Origin: Lycium barbarum
Taxonomy: Eukaryota > Streptophyta > Magnoliopsida > Solanales > Solanaceae
Assembly: GCF_019175385.1 (NCBI RefSeq)
Contig: NC_083339.1
Span: 33,633,637-33,697,636, forward strand
Direction of reading: 5' to 3'
Length of the DNA: 64,000 nt
Under the pieces are notes generated by a model, which worked only from the letters and a program-made list of their open reading frames with translations, did no database searches and was not told the origin of the DNA. Position 1 is the stretch's first letter, and the number at the start of each line of letters is the position of its first letter. A program made the translations under genes and the position numbers. This document shows positions 22,325 to 34,230 of this stretch, in pieces.

Positions 22325-24902
22325 TGTAATGACCGGCTCGGTCGTTTAGGATTTTTACCCTGTTTACTCTTATTAACTATTCCCCAAGCTTCGTTAGAGT
22401 GTTTTTGACTCGTGGGGATAGGTAGTGCGGTTCCTGAGGTGACCAGGTTAGTTTTGAGGAATTTAGTAGCCTTTAAGTAAAAAAAAACGAAAAAGTGTTG
22501 ACCAATATTTGGATTTTGGGTAAATGAGTCTTTTGTTATTTTAGTCGGTTCCATTAGGTCCAAAAGGTTGATTATAAATTGGTAGGATGATTGGTTCCGT
22601 TCCCGAGGCACTCGGGGATATTTTAGTCCTTGGGTTGGAAACCTTGTCTTTCGGTGTTTGGGGGTTGATCAGGTCAAGATGACCTCTTTTGGGAATTTAG
22701 AGGACACAGATGAAATGGTAGTGTGTTTTTATAGTGGAAGTCCCGGATGAATTTCGAGTTTTGGGTTGAATATCGTGAAAAACTAAAAAAAATTTGGTGT
22801 GTGGTGTGCCGCATCTACGGTCTTGGGGCCTTACCTACAGGGCTTGGTCCACAGGTGCGAGACTATGAAATTTAAGTTAGGCCGCATATATGGACATTTC
22901 TCCGCAGATGCGAGGCCGTACCTGCGGGAAATGATCCGCAGGTGCAGAATCGCTGAGAATCAGAAACCATAAAGTTCCCAATTCAAAGCCATTTCTTTTC
23001 ATTCACAAATTAGAGACCTAGAGGTTTTGTGGGGCAATTTCATGGAGTTCTTTTGAGATTCATCCTTTTAGAAGTTCCCTACACTATTTTATTGCTTTTA
23101 TCATGTTTTATCTATGCCATTTATGGCAGAAATCATGAGTTTAGTTGGGGATTTGGGGTCATGAACCCTGAAATGATTTTTGAACCATTTTTATCTAAAT
23201 CAAGTTTTGCTGGGAAATTTCCTAGTTTTTAAAAATCTAATGAATGGGTAACTAGTTCCTAAGCTTGAAATCCTTCTATTACTCAAGAATTTCGTTATGA
23301 AAAATGATGGTTTTTCTAAAAATTGGGGGTTTTGATGAAATAGTGAAATAATGGCCAAATTGAGATTAGTTTCTGATGAATCTTGGTATTTGACTCCCTA
23401 GTCTTTGGGTAAACCGTCTTCAATGTAAATTTTTAATTTTGGCCTTGTGGGCCTGGGGTCACCTTTTAAGGTAGTTTTTTTTATTTCGGTTTGGAATTAT
23501 GGCATTATGGGTATCTTTAGCTTTGTAGTCTAATGTAGATTAACTAATTGATTGACGTTGATCGTTAAGAAGCTATCCGAAAGGGAAAGGCTCAAGCGGA
23601 TTAGTTCGTGGCACCTATTCGGCCTTTGAGGTAGGTTACGGCTTACCTATTGGTTACGACTCAGATTAGCGAAGCATATGTAGATGATAGTTATTAACGA
23701 GGAAAGCATGATAGACCTTTGGGCACGGTGTGGAGATAATTCCAACTAGCTTGGTATTGACCGATGTTGTGTGGGTTTCATGCCATGTTTGCTATATTCG
23801 TGAAACTTGGCTGCTTCATCTCTATCTCTGGATATCTCATTTATCATCTGGATAATGGAAAGGAGAGACAATGTGAATTAATCGAATTATGATATGTAGT
23901 TCATGGCAAGTTTCTATTGATCCGACGATATGCGGTGTTGTTTAAGGTGGATTCATATATGGCATGCATTATTTATTACATAATGTGATATGATATGACT
24001 GTGATTGAAATGATGATAAGTGAGAGAGTGTAGCCTTCGAGGTCTTTGCCAGAGAGCGTAAAAGACATACGAGAGCTCGTGATCAAAGGACTTTACCGGA
24101 GCGAGATGAGTGCTCGTAATCTGAGGTCATTCATCGGAGTGAGAGAGTGCTCGTGTCTGAGGTCATTTTGCTGGAACGAGGATACATGGACTTCACGGGT
24201 CCCCCATGGGTCATGGTTTTGAGGCATTGCCCTTAGCATGTGTGTACGGATATAGAAAGTTGGCCATTGCATCTACATTCATTCATCTATTTTTGGTTGT
24301 TTACTTGAGACTTCATGTACTTCATCTGATCTTACATATGTTGACATGTTTCATGATTGTGATTGCTTATCTGTTGTATCTATTAATTTCTATCCATTTA
24401 TATGTGTGAACTAATCGTTGTCGGCCAATGATACCTACGAGTATGCGTGTTTGTACTCATACTACTCTTATTACACTTTTTCTTGGGTGCAGAATTCATC
24501 GTTGGTTCTACTTCCCGACCTCGAGAGTGACCAGAGGCCATTTACCGGAGATACCAAGGTGGGCTACTTGCCAGATCTGCAGCCTGAAGGCTCCTCTTTA
24601 TATAAATCTGTCTATTTTCTACTCTTGAGGCAGTATTTGTAGTTTTGGGACTTGTATTTCCTATCAGACTATGTATTATTATGATTAGTAGCTCTTGTAC
24701 GGTTTCAGACCATTCTTGGGGTTATATGTATTAGTACTTCCGCACTAAGTTTATTTATATATAATCAGATTGTTAGTATGATATCTATTTAATTTCACAC
24801 TATTGAATGTTAACTAAAATGAGATAGCTTTAAGGGAAGGGTTCTCCCACCATGAGGGATAGTGTGGGTGCCCGCACGACCCCGAGGTTATGGGTCGTGA
24901 CT
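22325..24902 (+). mobile_element. Plus-strand chromovirus-like LTR, complete length
   Basis: It starts TGTAATGACCGGCTCGGTCG and ends TTATGGGTCGTGACT (the final CA is not intact), about 2578 bases. Shared landmarks are GATGACCTCTTTTGGGAATT at 22678, a cluster of CCGCA/TGCGA words at 22800-22945, ATGATAGACCTTTGGGCACG at 23708 and a 3' GATAGTGTGGGTGCCCGCACG. No PBS follows. Instead the sequence at 24903 resumes in the middle of a related LTR, implying recombination between LTRs. No 5-base target duplication was found. Confidence 0.7.
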
Positions 24903-25470
24903 AATCCATGATTCGTGATGTGAGACTAACGATTTTTTCATAATTTGGGGGTTTTGATAATTAATGAAATTGAACGCGTAATTGTGATTAGTTTTCCATC
25001 AAATTTAGAGTTATGACTACGGGTAACATTATATTAGAGTTATGACCATATAGACTACGGGTAACATTATATTAAATTCAATTTTCGATTTTGCCCTTGG
25101 GGCTCAGGTTTGGTTATGTTGGGTCCTATACTAAACCATAGTAATATGGCCGTTGTTGGAAGCGTGTGACCGCATAGAATCTTAATTTGATATTATTGAT
25201 CTTGAATGCTTAAGAAATTACTGTTTTGACCCTCGGGGTTTGGAAAGGGGTTTTCGAGTTGGTTGTTTGACCCGAATTTCTTTTGTAGCTTTATGGGTAT
25301 CTTCAGAATCATATGTTAACGTAGAATTCATAATTGGTAGACTTTGCTCACTCTGAGGCTCTTCGAAAGGGGAAGTCTCAAGTCTGATTGTTCGTGGCAT
25401 CCGCTCGGTATCGAGGTAGGTTACGGTATACTCTCTTAGACTCTAGTCGGAGTATATACTTAGTCAAAAT

Positions 25471-28338
25471 TGTTACATCCGGCATTTTTGCATGTTCGAA
25501 AAAAATTGAGATAACTTAACTTGTAATGAATAAGGTCATATTTGGACCTTACTTGGTATGAATGTGTCGGCTATGAATATATATTGGTGTGGAATAACGA
25601 AAGGAGGCCAAGGACAAAAATTGGAATTTTGAAAATTTGCTTCATGAATTACAAAATGTAACCATTTGGACTCAAAAAAAATATAAGAGAAATGAGGCCC
25701 AAAATGGGAGAGCCCAACCGGCCATAGGTTGGCCCAAGTCCATGGAATTAATTTCCATGTGATAATTAAGGATAAGGGACCATATTATATGCAAGTCATC
25801 TTTATCAATTAGAAGCTTCAAGAAAAATCAAGAACAAAAAAAGAGAGAGGCTCACGGCTAGAAAGAAAGAAAAGGAAAGAAAGAAAAAAAATTCTTGGAG
25901 CCTAATCTTGGGTTCAAAAAATTCATTTCTTGTGGGATTATTACCAAGCTCAAGATTCTCTACAACTTGGTATAATTATTTTGGCAAGAGGACAACTCTA
26001 GTGGCAAGTAAAGAATTTGAAGAAAAGGTAAGAATTTCATGCCTTTGTTATGTTATGGAAGGTGTATGCATGTTGTAGAGTGTGGAATTGAGTAAGGAGT
26101 TTGAAACTTGTGTGTTATGTGTATGAATATGTGTTGGCCGTGTGGGAGGTTTTGACCGTGTGTGTGTGTGTGTGTTGTATACTTATGATGAGTCGAATTT
26201 ATGTTATAATCTAGTTGTGGTGATGATGGAATTTGTATTGGAAATGAAAGTTGAATGAATTAATGAAAGTTGGAAATTTTAATGCATGGCCGTGTGGATG
26301 TATAAATATATGTGTGTGGCCGTGTAGTGCTATATGTTGGAGAGAACATGAATTTGTTATAATTAGTATGTTAATTGTGTGGTAATCTTGTGATGAAAAT
26401 GAGAAAAAGTGTTGTTAATTGGTTGTCGGAAAGTAGATGATTTTAGTATAGTTTATGTGATTATGGGAATGAAATTGTAAGAATATGCTATGGATGTTTA
26501 TGCTAAAGATTGGAGGTTGCGGGTGAAATATGCCCTTAGTAGGAAACTTGTATATTGCGTATATCTTATGTATATTTGGTGAAAACGATATGATATGCCT
26601 CCGATTCATGTTGTAATGATCTTGATGAGTGATGAATATGAAAATGGTAAGATTGGGTTGGAAGTGTAAGGTCGGAATGAAAGATATTGTGCTATGTCGG
26701 AAAGATGGCTAGTAATGCCATATTGCATATTTTGTAATACTTGTTGTTGTTATTGATGTTGTTGTTGGGTGCTGTGTTGATATATTAAGCTGAGCTAAGT
26801 CTCGGGGATGTTATATATATAGGGGAAATGCTGCCGAAATTTCGGTAGGCAAGTATGCAATGAAATTTGGAATCTTAAAGGCTTGAATTTGACAATTGGT
26901 AAACATGACCATTTGTAGATTCTGGACGAAATTGGGATTGAAGCTAAGCGAGCATAAGGCGCAACTGAGGTATGTAAAGCCTACCCCTTCATTCTTAGGC
27001 ATGTTCTGAACATAATAGGCTCGGCCGCGAGCCTTAAATACGACTCCGTTCCTCGGAATTCGAGATGGAAATCCGTTCCAATTCCTTCAGTAAGATTGAA
27101 TCCATTTCCTTATAACTTGTCTTCAAAGTGAACCTTAAGTATACAACCTTCCTAAGCGGAGTCGGAATACTTCCAAATCATTATGGATAACCTCATAAGG
27201 TCTACTATCTATAATTTACGTCCGACTCCTCGGGTTGGTCCGAGGGGGACACAAGGCCCGATACTTTCTGTATAACTTTAACTACTTTGTTTCTGTCCGC
27301 CTTTCTCAGACAACATCTGGATTAACATTCTAATCATGATATGACAATATTTTTCTATAAATCTTACAAAATGATTTTGACATCTGAAAGTCTTACTCTG
27401 GTAATAATTTGTCGTGCCTTCCCAAGTAGGATATAGGAGCGTATTATGAACACTATCCGATTACTCTGATTTGACTCGCCGTTTGGCATACTTCAGTTTG
27501 ATTGAGTCTGTATAATGATTTGTATGTATGTGGTTTCTCATTAATCTATTCGTGGATGTCTCAATGCTTCCTTCACTGCGCCCGGGCCAGGTTCTGTTAT
27601 CGTGCATACTCCTCTGCATTGTTCACCGCGTCCATCGGTGTGCGGGCCGGGATCTATTTATATCTGTATGATGTTATGATTTGTGTATGGGGATGGCGGC
27701 CAGGATGGCATATGATCTGATTCTGTCTGTCCACCGCGTCCCGTACTAAGAGGGTCGGGTTCTGTTACCGCATCCCTCATGAGAGGGCCGGGATCTGTAT
27801 GTATGTATGTATGTATATGCTATTTGTATCTGTATAAGGATATGACTCTGTATGACTCTGGATGCATGATTCTGTCCGTCCGTTTGGATCATACTTTTGT
27901 CTGTCCGTATGTATTATGATTCTGTCTGTTCGCCTGGACTATGATTCTATCCGTCCGTCTGGACTATGATTCTGTCTGTCCGTCTGGGTTGTGATTATGT
28001 CCGGTACATTTCTGTCTGTCCGTTCGGATTATGATTCTGTCCGGTATTCTTCCGCCTGTCTGTCTGAATTACGACTCTGTCCAGTATACCTCTGTCTGTT
28101 CGTTGGATTATGATTCTGTTGGCTATACTTCCATGCTTCTGATTCAGACTATGATTATGTTTGTTATATTTCCGCTTTACATACTCGGTACATTTTTCGC
28201 GCGCGCCGTATCTGTATTGGCTTGAATCTGTAAACACCTATTTGAAATGTTCTGTCTGGTACGCCGATTCTATCAGGTAGGTACGTATGGGTATCCAGTT
28301 AGGATACCAGTCGCGGCCCACGGGGTTGGGTCGTGACA
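25471..28338 (+). mobile_element. Solo LTR with 5-bp target duplication AAAAT
   Basis: It starts TGTTACATCCGGCATTTTTG and ends CGGGGTTGGGTCGTGACA, 2868 bases. AAAAT flanks both sides (25466-25470 and 28339-28343), and the flanks join into one LTR, so this is a clean solo LTR left by recombination between two LTRs. The family is that of the LTR at 57505-60678: shared start box, shared segment 26885-27002 versus 59225-59345 in opposite orientation, and the same 3' minisatellite. A minus-strand ORF at 26811-27002 lies in the shared segment but has no known domain. Confidence 0.9.
27835..28250 (+). repeat. LTR minisatellite of about 40-50 bp degenerate units (TCTGTCTGTCCG...GATTATGATTCTG)
   Basis: About eight to ten imperfect units repeat TCTGTCTGTCCGTCTGG followed by ATTATGATTCTGT-like text. 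The same array occurs in the opposite orientation in the LTR at 58070-58400 and in the fragment at 55085-55385. A separate pair of GGGCCGGG(T/A)TCTG boxes lies just upstream at 27580-27800. Confidence 0.75.
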
Positions 28339-29626
28339 AAAATATTCAATATGGGTTTTGGGCGTGATGGGGTCCCACCTTAGTGACTGCAATGAGCACT
28401 TGGGTGGGTACCAGAGTATATTATTGGGTAGTTAGAATAACGGGCAAGCATGTTAAGCCTTCGGACATGGTTATGGTGATAAATCCACTTAGGTTGGTAT
28501 GATTTCTGCTTATGTGGGCTATGATAGCCATAATTGACTATTACTTGTTTGGTTTGATTGGTTACCTCATTTCTCCTTATCTCGCATAATTGTTGAAGTT
28601 AATGATTCGATTCCACGAGCTAGACTATGAAACTGCTTGATAATTCATATTATTCTAGAAATTTATGTTGTTGTTGTCATGGAATATTATGCATTATTGC
28701 TCATCTCGACCAGATATTTATATGATCGTTGAATGAGATATTTTTACTTGACAATGCGAGATGGTATAAGGACCGAAAAAGGTAAGGATTATGTGTACAT
28801 TCCAGTGGTATAACCATGCGGTATCGTGAGTGTCTTAAAGTTCGGCAATAAAGTCGGGCCGTACAGTGAGTGGTCACAGTTCGAAGGGAAAGGACCTCGG
28901 GTGGTACAATGACAGGTATATGGACCTCGTGAGTCCCCCATAGGTCATGACTATATGGCATGACCAATAGCATGTGTGTACGGGGTATTTTCTTGGCCAT
29001 TGCATTGCAATTAGTTTTATCATTCATGTGCTTCATCACTCCTTTATGTGCTACGTGCATGACCGATTTATCTGACGTCATAGTAGATTTCATGGAAATA
29101 TGCTACGTCATATTTGATGCTTCCTTGGTGTTTATATGTTATTTACATATTCCTGTCATTGTCGGCCTATAATGCCTATAGGGCACTAGTGTTGTACTCA
29201 TACTAAAATTTTGCACTCTTTTTCTGATATGCAGATACCGATCCCTATTCCAGTTGAAGACCTCATGGCTAATCTCGAAGCTTGCATTCGAGACATTTCA
29301 AAGTGAGCTACATAGTGACTCGTAGCCCCTAGATATCTCATCTTTAACTATTTCCTCAGTTGTTTAATTCAGACAGTTGTGTTTCGTCCTTTGGGACTTA
29401 TTTTCAAACATTTAGTGCTCTTGTATTCTCTAGACTAGATTTTGGGGTTTGCATAAGATTTACCTACACTATCAGTATTACCTTATTATACGACAATATC
29501 AGTTATGTTTTAGTACTTGGCTAATCTTTTTCACTTATCTAATTTTTTTAAAACTATTTGGGAATGGTTCAACTACCGGTAGGAATAGTGTAGGTGCCAT
29601 CATGGCTCACGAATTGGGTTGTAACA

Positions 29627-29641
29627 AATTGGTATCAAAGC
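29627..29641 (+). promoter_or_regulatory. Primer-binding site of the plus-strand element
   Basis: AATTGGTATCAAAGC directly follows the LTR end. It differs by one base from the initiator tRNA-Met complement TTGGTATCAGAGC. Confidence 0.8.
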
Positions 29642-29830
29642 TTTAGCTTTACCAGTCTCATGAGTACAAGAGCAATTTCTAGTAGAGTCTTGCAGATTGG
29701 TACATATACGTCCGTACCTATCCTCGAGAGGCTATAGAACATTTAAGAAACTTCCATTCTTTCATTCCTTTCATGCTAACTTGTTCAAGCAAAATATCTT
29801 TCTTCATATTATATTCTCTCACATATAGTG
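29642..29830 (+). mobile_element. Leader of the plus-strand gag-pol element
   Basis: The leader runs from PBS to gag and includes AATTTCTAGTAGAGTCTTGC, matching the leader after the 4034-6426 LTR. Confidence 0.6.
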
Positions 29831-31400
29831 AGGACACATGCGGATGCAGCTAGAGATGAGGCACCGCCACCTTTTACAAGAGTTATGGCATGCGGCAGGG
29901 GAGACCCTGTGGAACTGTATCGGCCAGAGGTCGGGCACTAGTGGTGGGTCAGACCCTTGCCAGATCGCTGTCTCCCAAGCCGGAGCTCGAGCAAGATATT
30001 GAGCAGGGAACAGCCCAAGCACCTCCTAAGATCATAGCTACTCTAGTTCTTCGAGATGCCATGGTGCGCATTCTGATCCTACTTGAGGCTTTGACCCAAG
30101 CCAACGCATTCCAGGCTACACCAGATGGGTCACAGGCCAAAGTTGGAGGACAAACTCTGGGGATACAGCCTACTACCGCTGTAGCTCCCCATATTGATGA
30201 GATACAAGCACCTGACTTCGCTCCTCACCAACTTACTGGGCCAATTAGGACCCGAGATAAGCGGAAGATATTTGATCAGTTCACCAGGATGAAGCCTCCC
30301 TGTTTTTATGGTACTCCCGAAGAGGATGCGTATGAGTTCATTGTTAGTTGTCATGAGAGGCTACATAAGTTGGGTATAGTGGAGTCACATGGAGTCGACT
30401 ATGTTTCTTTCTAGTTGATTGGGGAGGCTAAGCTGTGGTGGAGGTCTTACATTGAGTGCCGACCAGCTGGGTCGCCTCTGTTGACTTGCAATTGATTCTA
30501 TCAGATGTTGTTGGAGAAGTATGTTCCTCATAGCTTGAGAGATAGGAGGAAAGATAAGCTTACTGATTTGGAACAGAGAGGGTTATCTATGGCAAAGTAT
30601 GAGTCTCAGTTTCACGCCCTAGCTCGTTATGCTCTGTTATTACTCCCCACTGAGGTAGAGACGGTGAGGCATATTTTGAAGGGGCTGACCCTTCCACTCC
30701 TATTGGCGACGTTGCAGGTAGAAGCGTCTAAGGCTTTATTTCATACAATAGTGTATCATGTTAAGGACGTCGAGTCAGTAAGGTGGCAGTCTCAGAGTAA
30801 GGGTGATGACAAGAGGGTACGCACATTTGGTAGTTACAGTAGTTCATCCTCTAGGAGCAGGGGCATTATGGCAGAGGGCATCAACATCATTCCAGTCGCC
30901 CCGTTCAGTCCGCACTTCAGATATCAACGGGTGGATATTTTGGGTACAGTGAGTTTAATTATGGGCAGACTTCTCGAGGTTCCAATCCAAGACATTCAGA
31001 TCGGGGAGGTCATTCAGGTTCTTCCGTATCTGCTCAGCCACCCATGTCAGGTAGGGTTTATTTTGAGTGTGGTGACCCCAGGGATTCAAGAGAGAGTGCC
31101 CCAGACTCAGATAGAGTGGAGCTCAGTTGGGTTCTCAGATTCAGGCACCTAGGCCTCCAGCACCGCCAGCTAGAGAAAAGGGATATTCGGGTAGAGGTGA
31201 TTCGCAACCTGGCAGAGGCTATCATCAGTCTGGTAGGGGTGGTTCTTATTCTGTGAGAGGTGGAGCTCAGTTTGACCGTGGAGGTCGTGAGGTACTCAGT
31301 CCGAGGGCGGACAAGGTCATTTCTATGCTTTCGCTGGCAAGCCAGCAGCTGAGGCTTCCGACGCAGTTATCAAAAGTACCATTTCAGTATGTCGCCGATC
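29831..31400 (+). pseudogene. gag: Ty3/gypsy gag, broken (plus-strand chromovirus)
   Basis: Gag forms the capsid around element RNA in the cytoplasm. The reading starts near 29831-29890 with a basic/Pro-rich N-terminus. The capsid-like region begins at FTRMKPPCFYGTPEEDAYEF (about 30283) and continues with IGEAKLWWRSYIE and LEKYVPHSLRDRRKD. An MAKYESQFHALARYA block follows near 30590. A degenerate zinc knuckle, YFECGDPRDSRES, is at about 31058; the His and last Cys are lost. A Gly/Arg/Ser-rich tail lies at 31190-31310. In-frame stops occur at 30412 (TAG for the usual Gln) and near 30492, with frameshifts near 30890 and 31130. Confidence 0.8.
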
Positions 31401-31725
31401 AACTATGACATTGTTTGATCCGGGCTCTACTTACTCTTATGTGTCTACTTACTTTACTTCGGGTCTGGATATGTTACACGAGTCTCTCAGCTTTCCTATT
31501 ACCGTTTCTACCCCTGTTGGGGATTCTGTGATGGTGTATCAAGTGTATGGATCTTGCATGATTACTTTGTTGGGTTATGACACTTGGGCGGATTTGAATA
31601 TTTTGGATATGGTGGATTTCGACATCATCTTAGGCATGGATTGGCTGTCCCCTTATCATGTGATCTTGAACTATCATGCCAAGACAGTCATGTTAGACAT
31701 GCCGGGAATCCCTAGGTTAGAGTAG
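31401..31725 (+). pseudogene. Aspartic protease domain of the plus-strand chromovirus
   Basis: An open frame of 106 codons begins MTLFDPGSTYSYVSTYF, with the aspartic protease active site D-x-G-S (here DPGS), and includes DIILGMDWLSPYHVIL, the conserved second signature of Ty3/gypsy proteases. The domain releases gag and pol products from the polyprotein. This domain is the best preserved part of the element, but a TAG ends it at 31723 where pol should continue. Confidence 0.85.
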
Positions 31726-32960
31726 AGGGGAGCTATTAGTCACACACCGAAGAAGGTTTTATCCTACCTTAGGGCTCGATGGATAGTTGAGAAAGGTTTC
31801 TTAGTTTACTTAGCTTATGTTCTGGATACAAGTGCAGACACTCATCCCCTTGAGTCAGTGCTTGTAGTGCATGAGTTTCTCGAGGCATTTCCGATAGACA
31901 TACCAGGTGATCCGCCTGATCGTGATATTGATTTCTATATTAACTTGGAGCCAAGCAGCAAGCCCATTTCTATTCTGCCATATCGGATGGCGCCCACAGA
32001 GTTAATGGAATTAAAAGAGAAATTGCAAGATATGTTGATCAAAGGATTCATCAGGCCTAGTGTTTAACCATGGGGTGCTCCGCTGCTATTTGTGAACTAG
32101 AAAGATGGGAGTATGCGTATGTGTATTGATTACCAACAGTTGAATAAGGTTACCATTAAGAACAAGTATCTCATTCCTTGCATTGATGACTTGTTCGAGC
32201 AACTTCAGGGTGCTTCAGTATTTTCTAAGATTGATTTGAGGTCCGGCTATCACCAATTCAATATTAGGGTAGAGGATATGCCTAAGACAGCTTTCAGGAC
32301 CCGTTATAGTCATTATGAGTTTTTGGTTATGTCCTTAGGGCTGACCAATGCGCCGGCAGCCTTTATGGACTTGACGAATGGTGTTTTCAGATCGTACATG
32401 GATTCCTTTGTGAACATTTCCATCGATGATATTCTGATTTACTCCCAGAGTAAAGAAGAACATGAGTAGCATTTGCGGATTGTCGTAGGAATTTTTAAGG
32501 AGAAGAAATTATACGCCAAGTTTTCAAAGTGTGAGTTCTAGCTTAGTTCGATGGCGTTCTTAGGACATGAGGTGTCCAACGATGGTATCATAGTGGATCC
32601 TAAGAAGACTGATGTCGTTCGTGATTGACTTAGACTTACTTCAATCACCGAGATTCAGAGTTTTATTGGCTTTGCTAGTTATTATTGTCGTTTCGTGGAG
32701 GGCTTCCTTTCTATTGCATTTCCTTTTACTAGATTGACTTAAAAGAATATGGCGTTCCATTTGTCAGATGAGTGTGAGGCGAGCTTTGAAAAGCTCAAGA
32801 CTTTGTCGACTTCAGCCCTGATTTTGACTTTACCAATTGAGAGAGAGGGTTTTACTATATACCGTGATGCTTCTCGGATCGGGCTTGGGTGTGCGTTAAA
32901 GTAAAAAGGGAAGGTCATAGCCAATGCTTCGAGACAGTTGAAGGTGCACGAGAAGAACTA
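31726..32960 (+). pseudogene. Reverse transcriptase domain of the plus-strand chromovirus
   Basis: Consecutive frames give the fingers (DIPGDPPDRDIDFYINLEPS and PISILPYRMAPTE), the palm ([15 protein letters not shown], then [13 protein letters not shown]) and the catalytic SIDDILIYS at about 32420, with both Asp residues kept although the usual FxDD has become SIDD. The thumb with LGHEV and the connection follow. Stops in the main frame include TAA at 32065, TAG at 32098, TAG at 32467 (a CAG-to-TAG type change), TAG at 32539 (in a CTAG where CTGG is usual) and TGA near 32625. The enzyme would copy element RNA into DNA. This copy is dead. Confidence 0.85.
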
Positions 32961-33245
32961 TCTCACTCATAACTTAGAGTTGGCGGCGGTGGTCTTTGCT
33001 TTGAAGATTTGGAGACATTATCTTTATGGTTTGTATTGTGAGGTGTTTACCGACCACCAGAGTCTTCAGCATATTTTCAATCAGAAGGATCTCAATTTGA
33101 GGCAATAGAGTTGGTTGGAGTTACTTAAGGACTATGATATGACCATTTTTTATCATCCAGGCAAGGCTAATGTTGTGGCGGATGCCTTGAGTAGCAAGTC
33201 AGTGAGTATAGGTAGCCTAGCTAGGTTGCGGGTTGGAGAACGTTT
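32840..33245 (+). pseudogene. RNase H domain of the plus-strand chromovirus
   Basis: The reading has IYRDASRIGLGCAL (first catalytic region; the order DAS is kept), [21 protein letters not shown] (Glu helix), [11 protein letters not shown] (Asp kept) and YHPGKANVVADALS at the end, all in the order expected for Ty3/gypsy. Stops follow CALK and NLRQ. The domain overlaps the end of the RT reading as usual. Element X at 13490-13903 has the matching domain in the opposite orientation. Confidence 0.85.
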
Positions 33246-34230
33246 GTTGGCAATAGATGTCCGGTCCTAGGCAAATAGCATGATGAGACTTGATATTTCA
33301 GAACCTGGCAAGGTTCTGGCTTGTGTGGAGGCACGATCTTCTTTGTTGTAGCAAATTAGGGTTCGATGATGCGAAGTTGTGTAAGATTCAGGACAAAGTG
33401 TTGCAAGGAAATGCCAGGGAGGAAATTTTGGATGACGAGGGTGTTTTGAGGATCAAGGGTTGTATATTTATTCCCCAAGTGGGGGGATTTGATTAGATTG
33501 ATCTTGGAGGAGGCTCATAGTTCGAGGTATTCTAGTCATCCGGGGGGTACAAAGATGTATCGGATTTGAAACAACATTATTGGTGATGTAATATGAAGAT
33601 GAACATAGCTCTGGGATTCCTCAAAGGATGCTCATTCCTGAGTGGGAATGGATGGTATGGACTTTTTGGTAGGGTTACCATGGACTTTGGGGAAATTTGA
33701 CGTCATTTGGGTCACTGTGGACCATTTGACTAAATCTGCTCACTTCATATTGATTCAAACTACTTATAGTTCAGAGAAGTTAGTTAAGATGTACATCAGA
33801 GAGATAGTTTGTTTGCATGGGGTTCCCATTTCTATCATTTTTTATCGAGGGACTCAGTTCACGTCTAACTTTTAGCGGTCTATGCAGAAGGATCTGGGTA
33901 CCCGAGTTGAGCTCAGTATATCATTTCACCCTGAGACCGATAGCCAATCTGAGTAGATTATTCAGGTCCTTGAGGACATGTTACGTGCCTGTGTGATTGA
34001 CTTTGGTGGCCATTGGGATCAGTTCCTACCCTTGGCAGAGTTTGCTTACAATAACAGTTACCATTCGAATATTGAGATGGCCCTGTTTGAGGCATTATAT
34101 GGTAGGAGATGTCGATCTCCTATTGGTAGGTTTCATGCTTTTGAGGTTAGGCCTTGGGTACAAATTTGCTTAAAAGATTCCTTGGATAAGGTCAAGTTAA
34201 TTCAGGAGAGGCTTCTCATAGCTCAACGCA
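33246..34230 (+). pseudogene. Integrase domain of the plus-strand chromovirus, truncated
   Basis: Pieces in order: a pre-integrase linker (LVWRHDLLCCSKLGFDDAKL region), a decayed HHCC zinc finger near 33560-33620, and the core with WVTVDHLTKSAHFI (first Asp) and then IIFYRGTQFTSNF, in which the second catalytic Asp is Tyr (codon 33843-33845). The VLEDMLRACVIDFGGHWDQF and AEFAYNNSYHS blocks follow, then FEALYGRRCRSPIGRF. The reading ends at QERLLIAQ near 34220, where sequence of the opposite-strand Ogre-like gag begins, so the C-terminal chromodomain and 3' LTR are missing. Confidence 0.85.

Larger units (their letters stand above)
24903..29626 (+). mobile_element. 5' LTR (5'-truncated) of the plus-strand gag-pol element, interrupted by a solo LTR
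   Basis: Two pieces, 24903-25470 and 28344-29626 (about 1.85 kb in total), align with the last two-thirds of the LTR at 22325-24902: ATTTGGGGGTTTTGATAAT near 24950, a GGTAGGTTACGG block near 25418, AAGCCTTCGGACATGG near 28456, and a 3' end GTAGGTGCCATCATGGCTCA...GTTGTAACA at 29626. The PBS follows immediately. The first part of the LTR is missing at the 24902/24903 junction. The block 25471-28338 is a later solo-LTR insertion. Confidence 0.75.

Noticed and set aside
22057..22611. 184-codon minus-strand ORF
   Set aside because: It crosses an LTR boundary, a spacer and the start of an opposite-strand LTR, so it cannot be a conserved gene.
28701..29093. 130-codon minus-strand ORF in an LTR
   Set aside because: It lies wholly in the plus-strand 5' LTR and is not open in the sister LTR copies as far as can be read.
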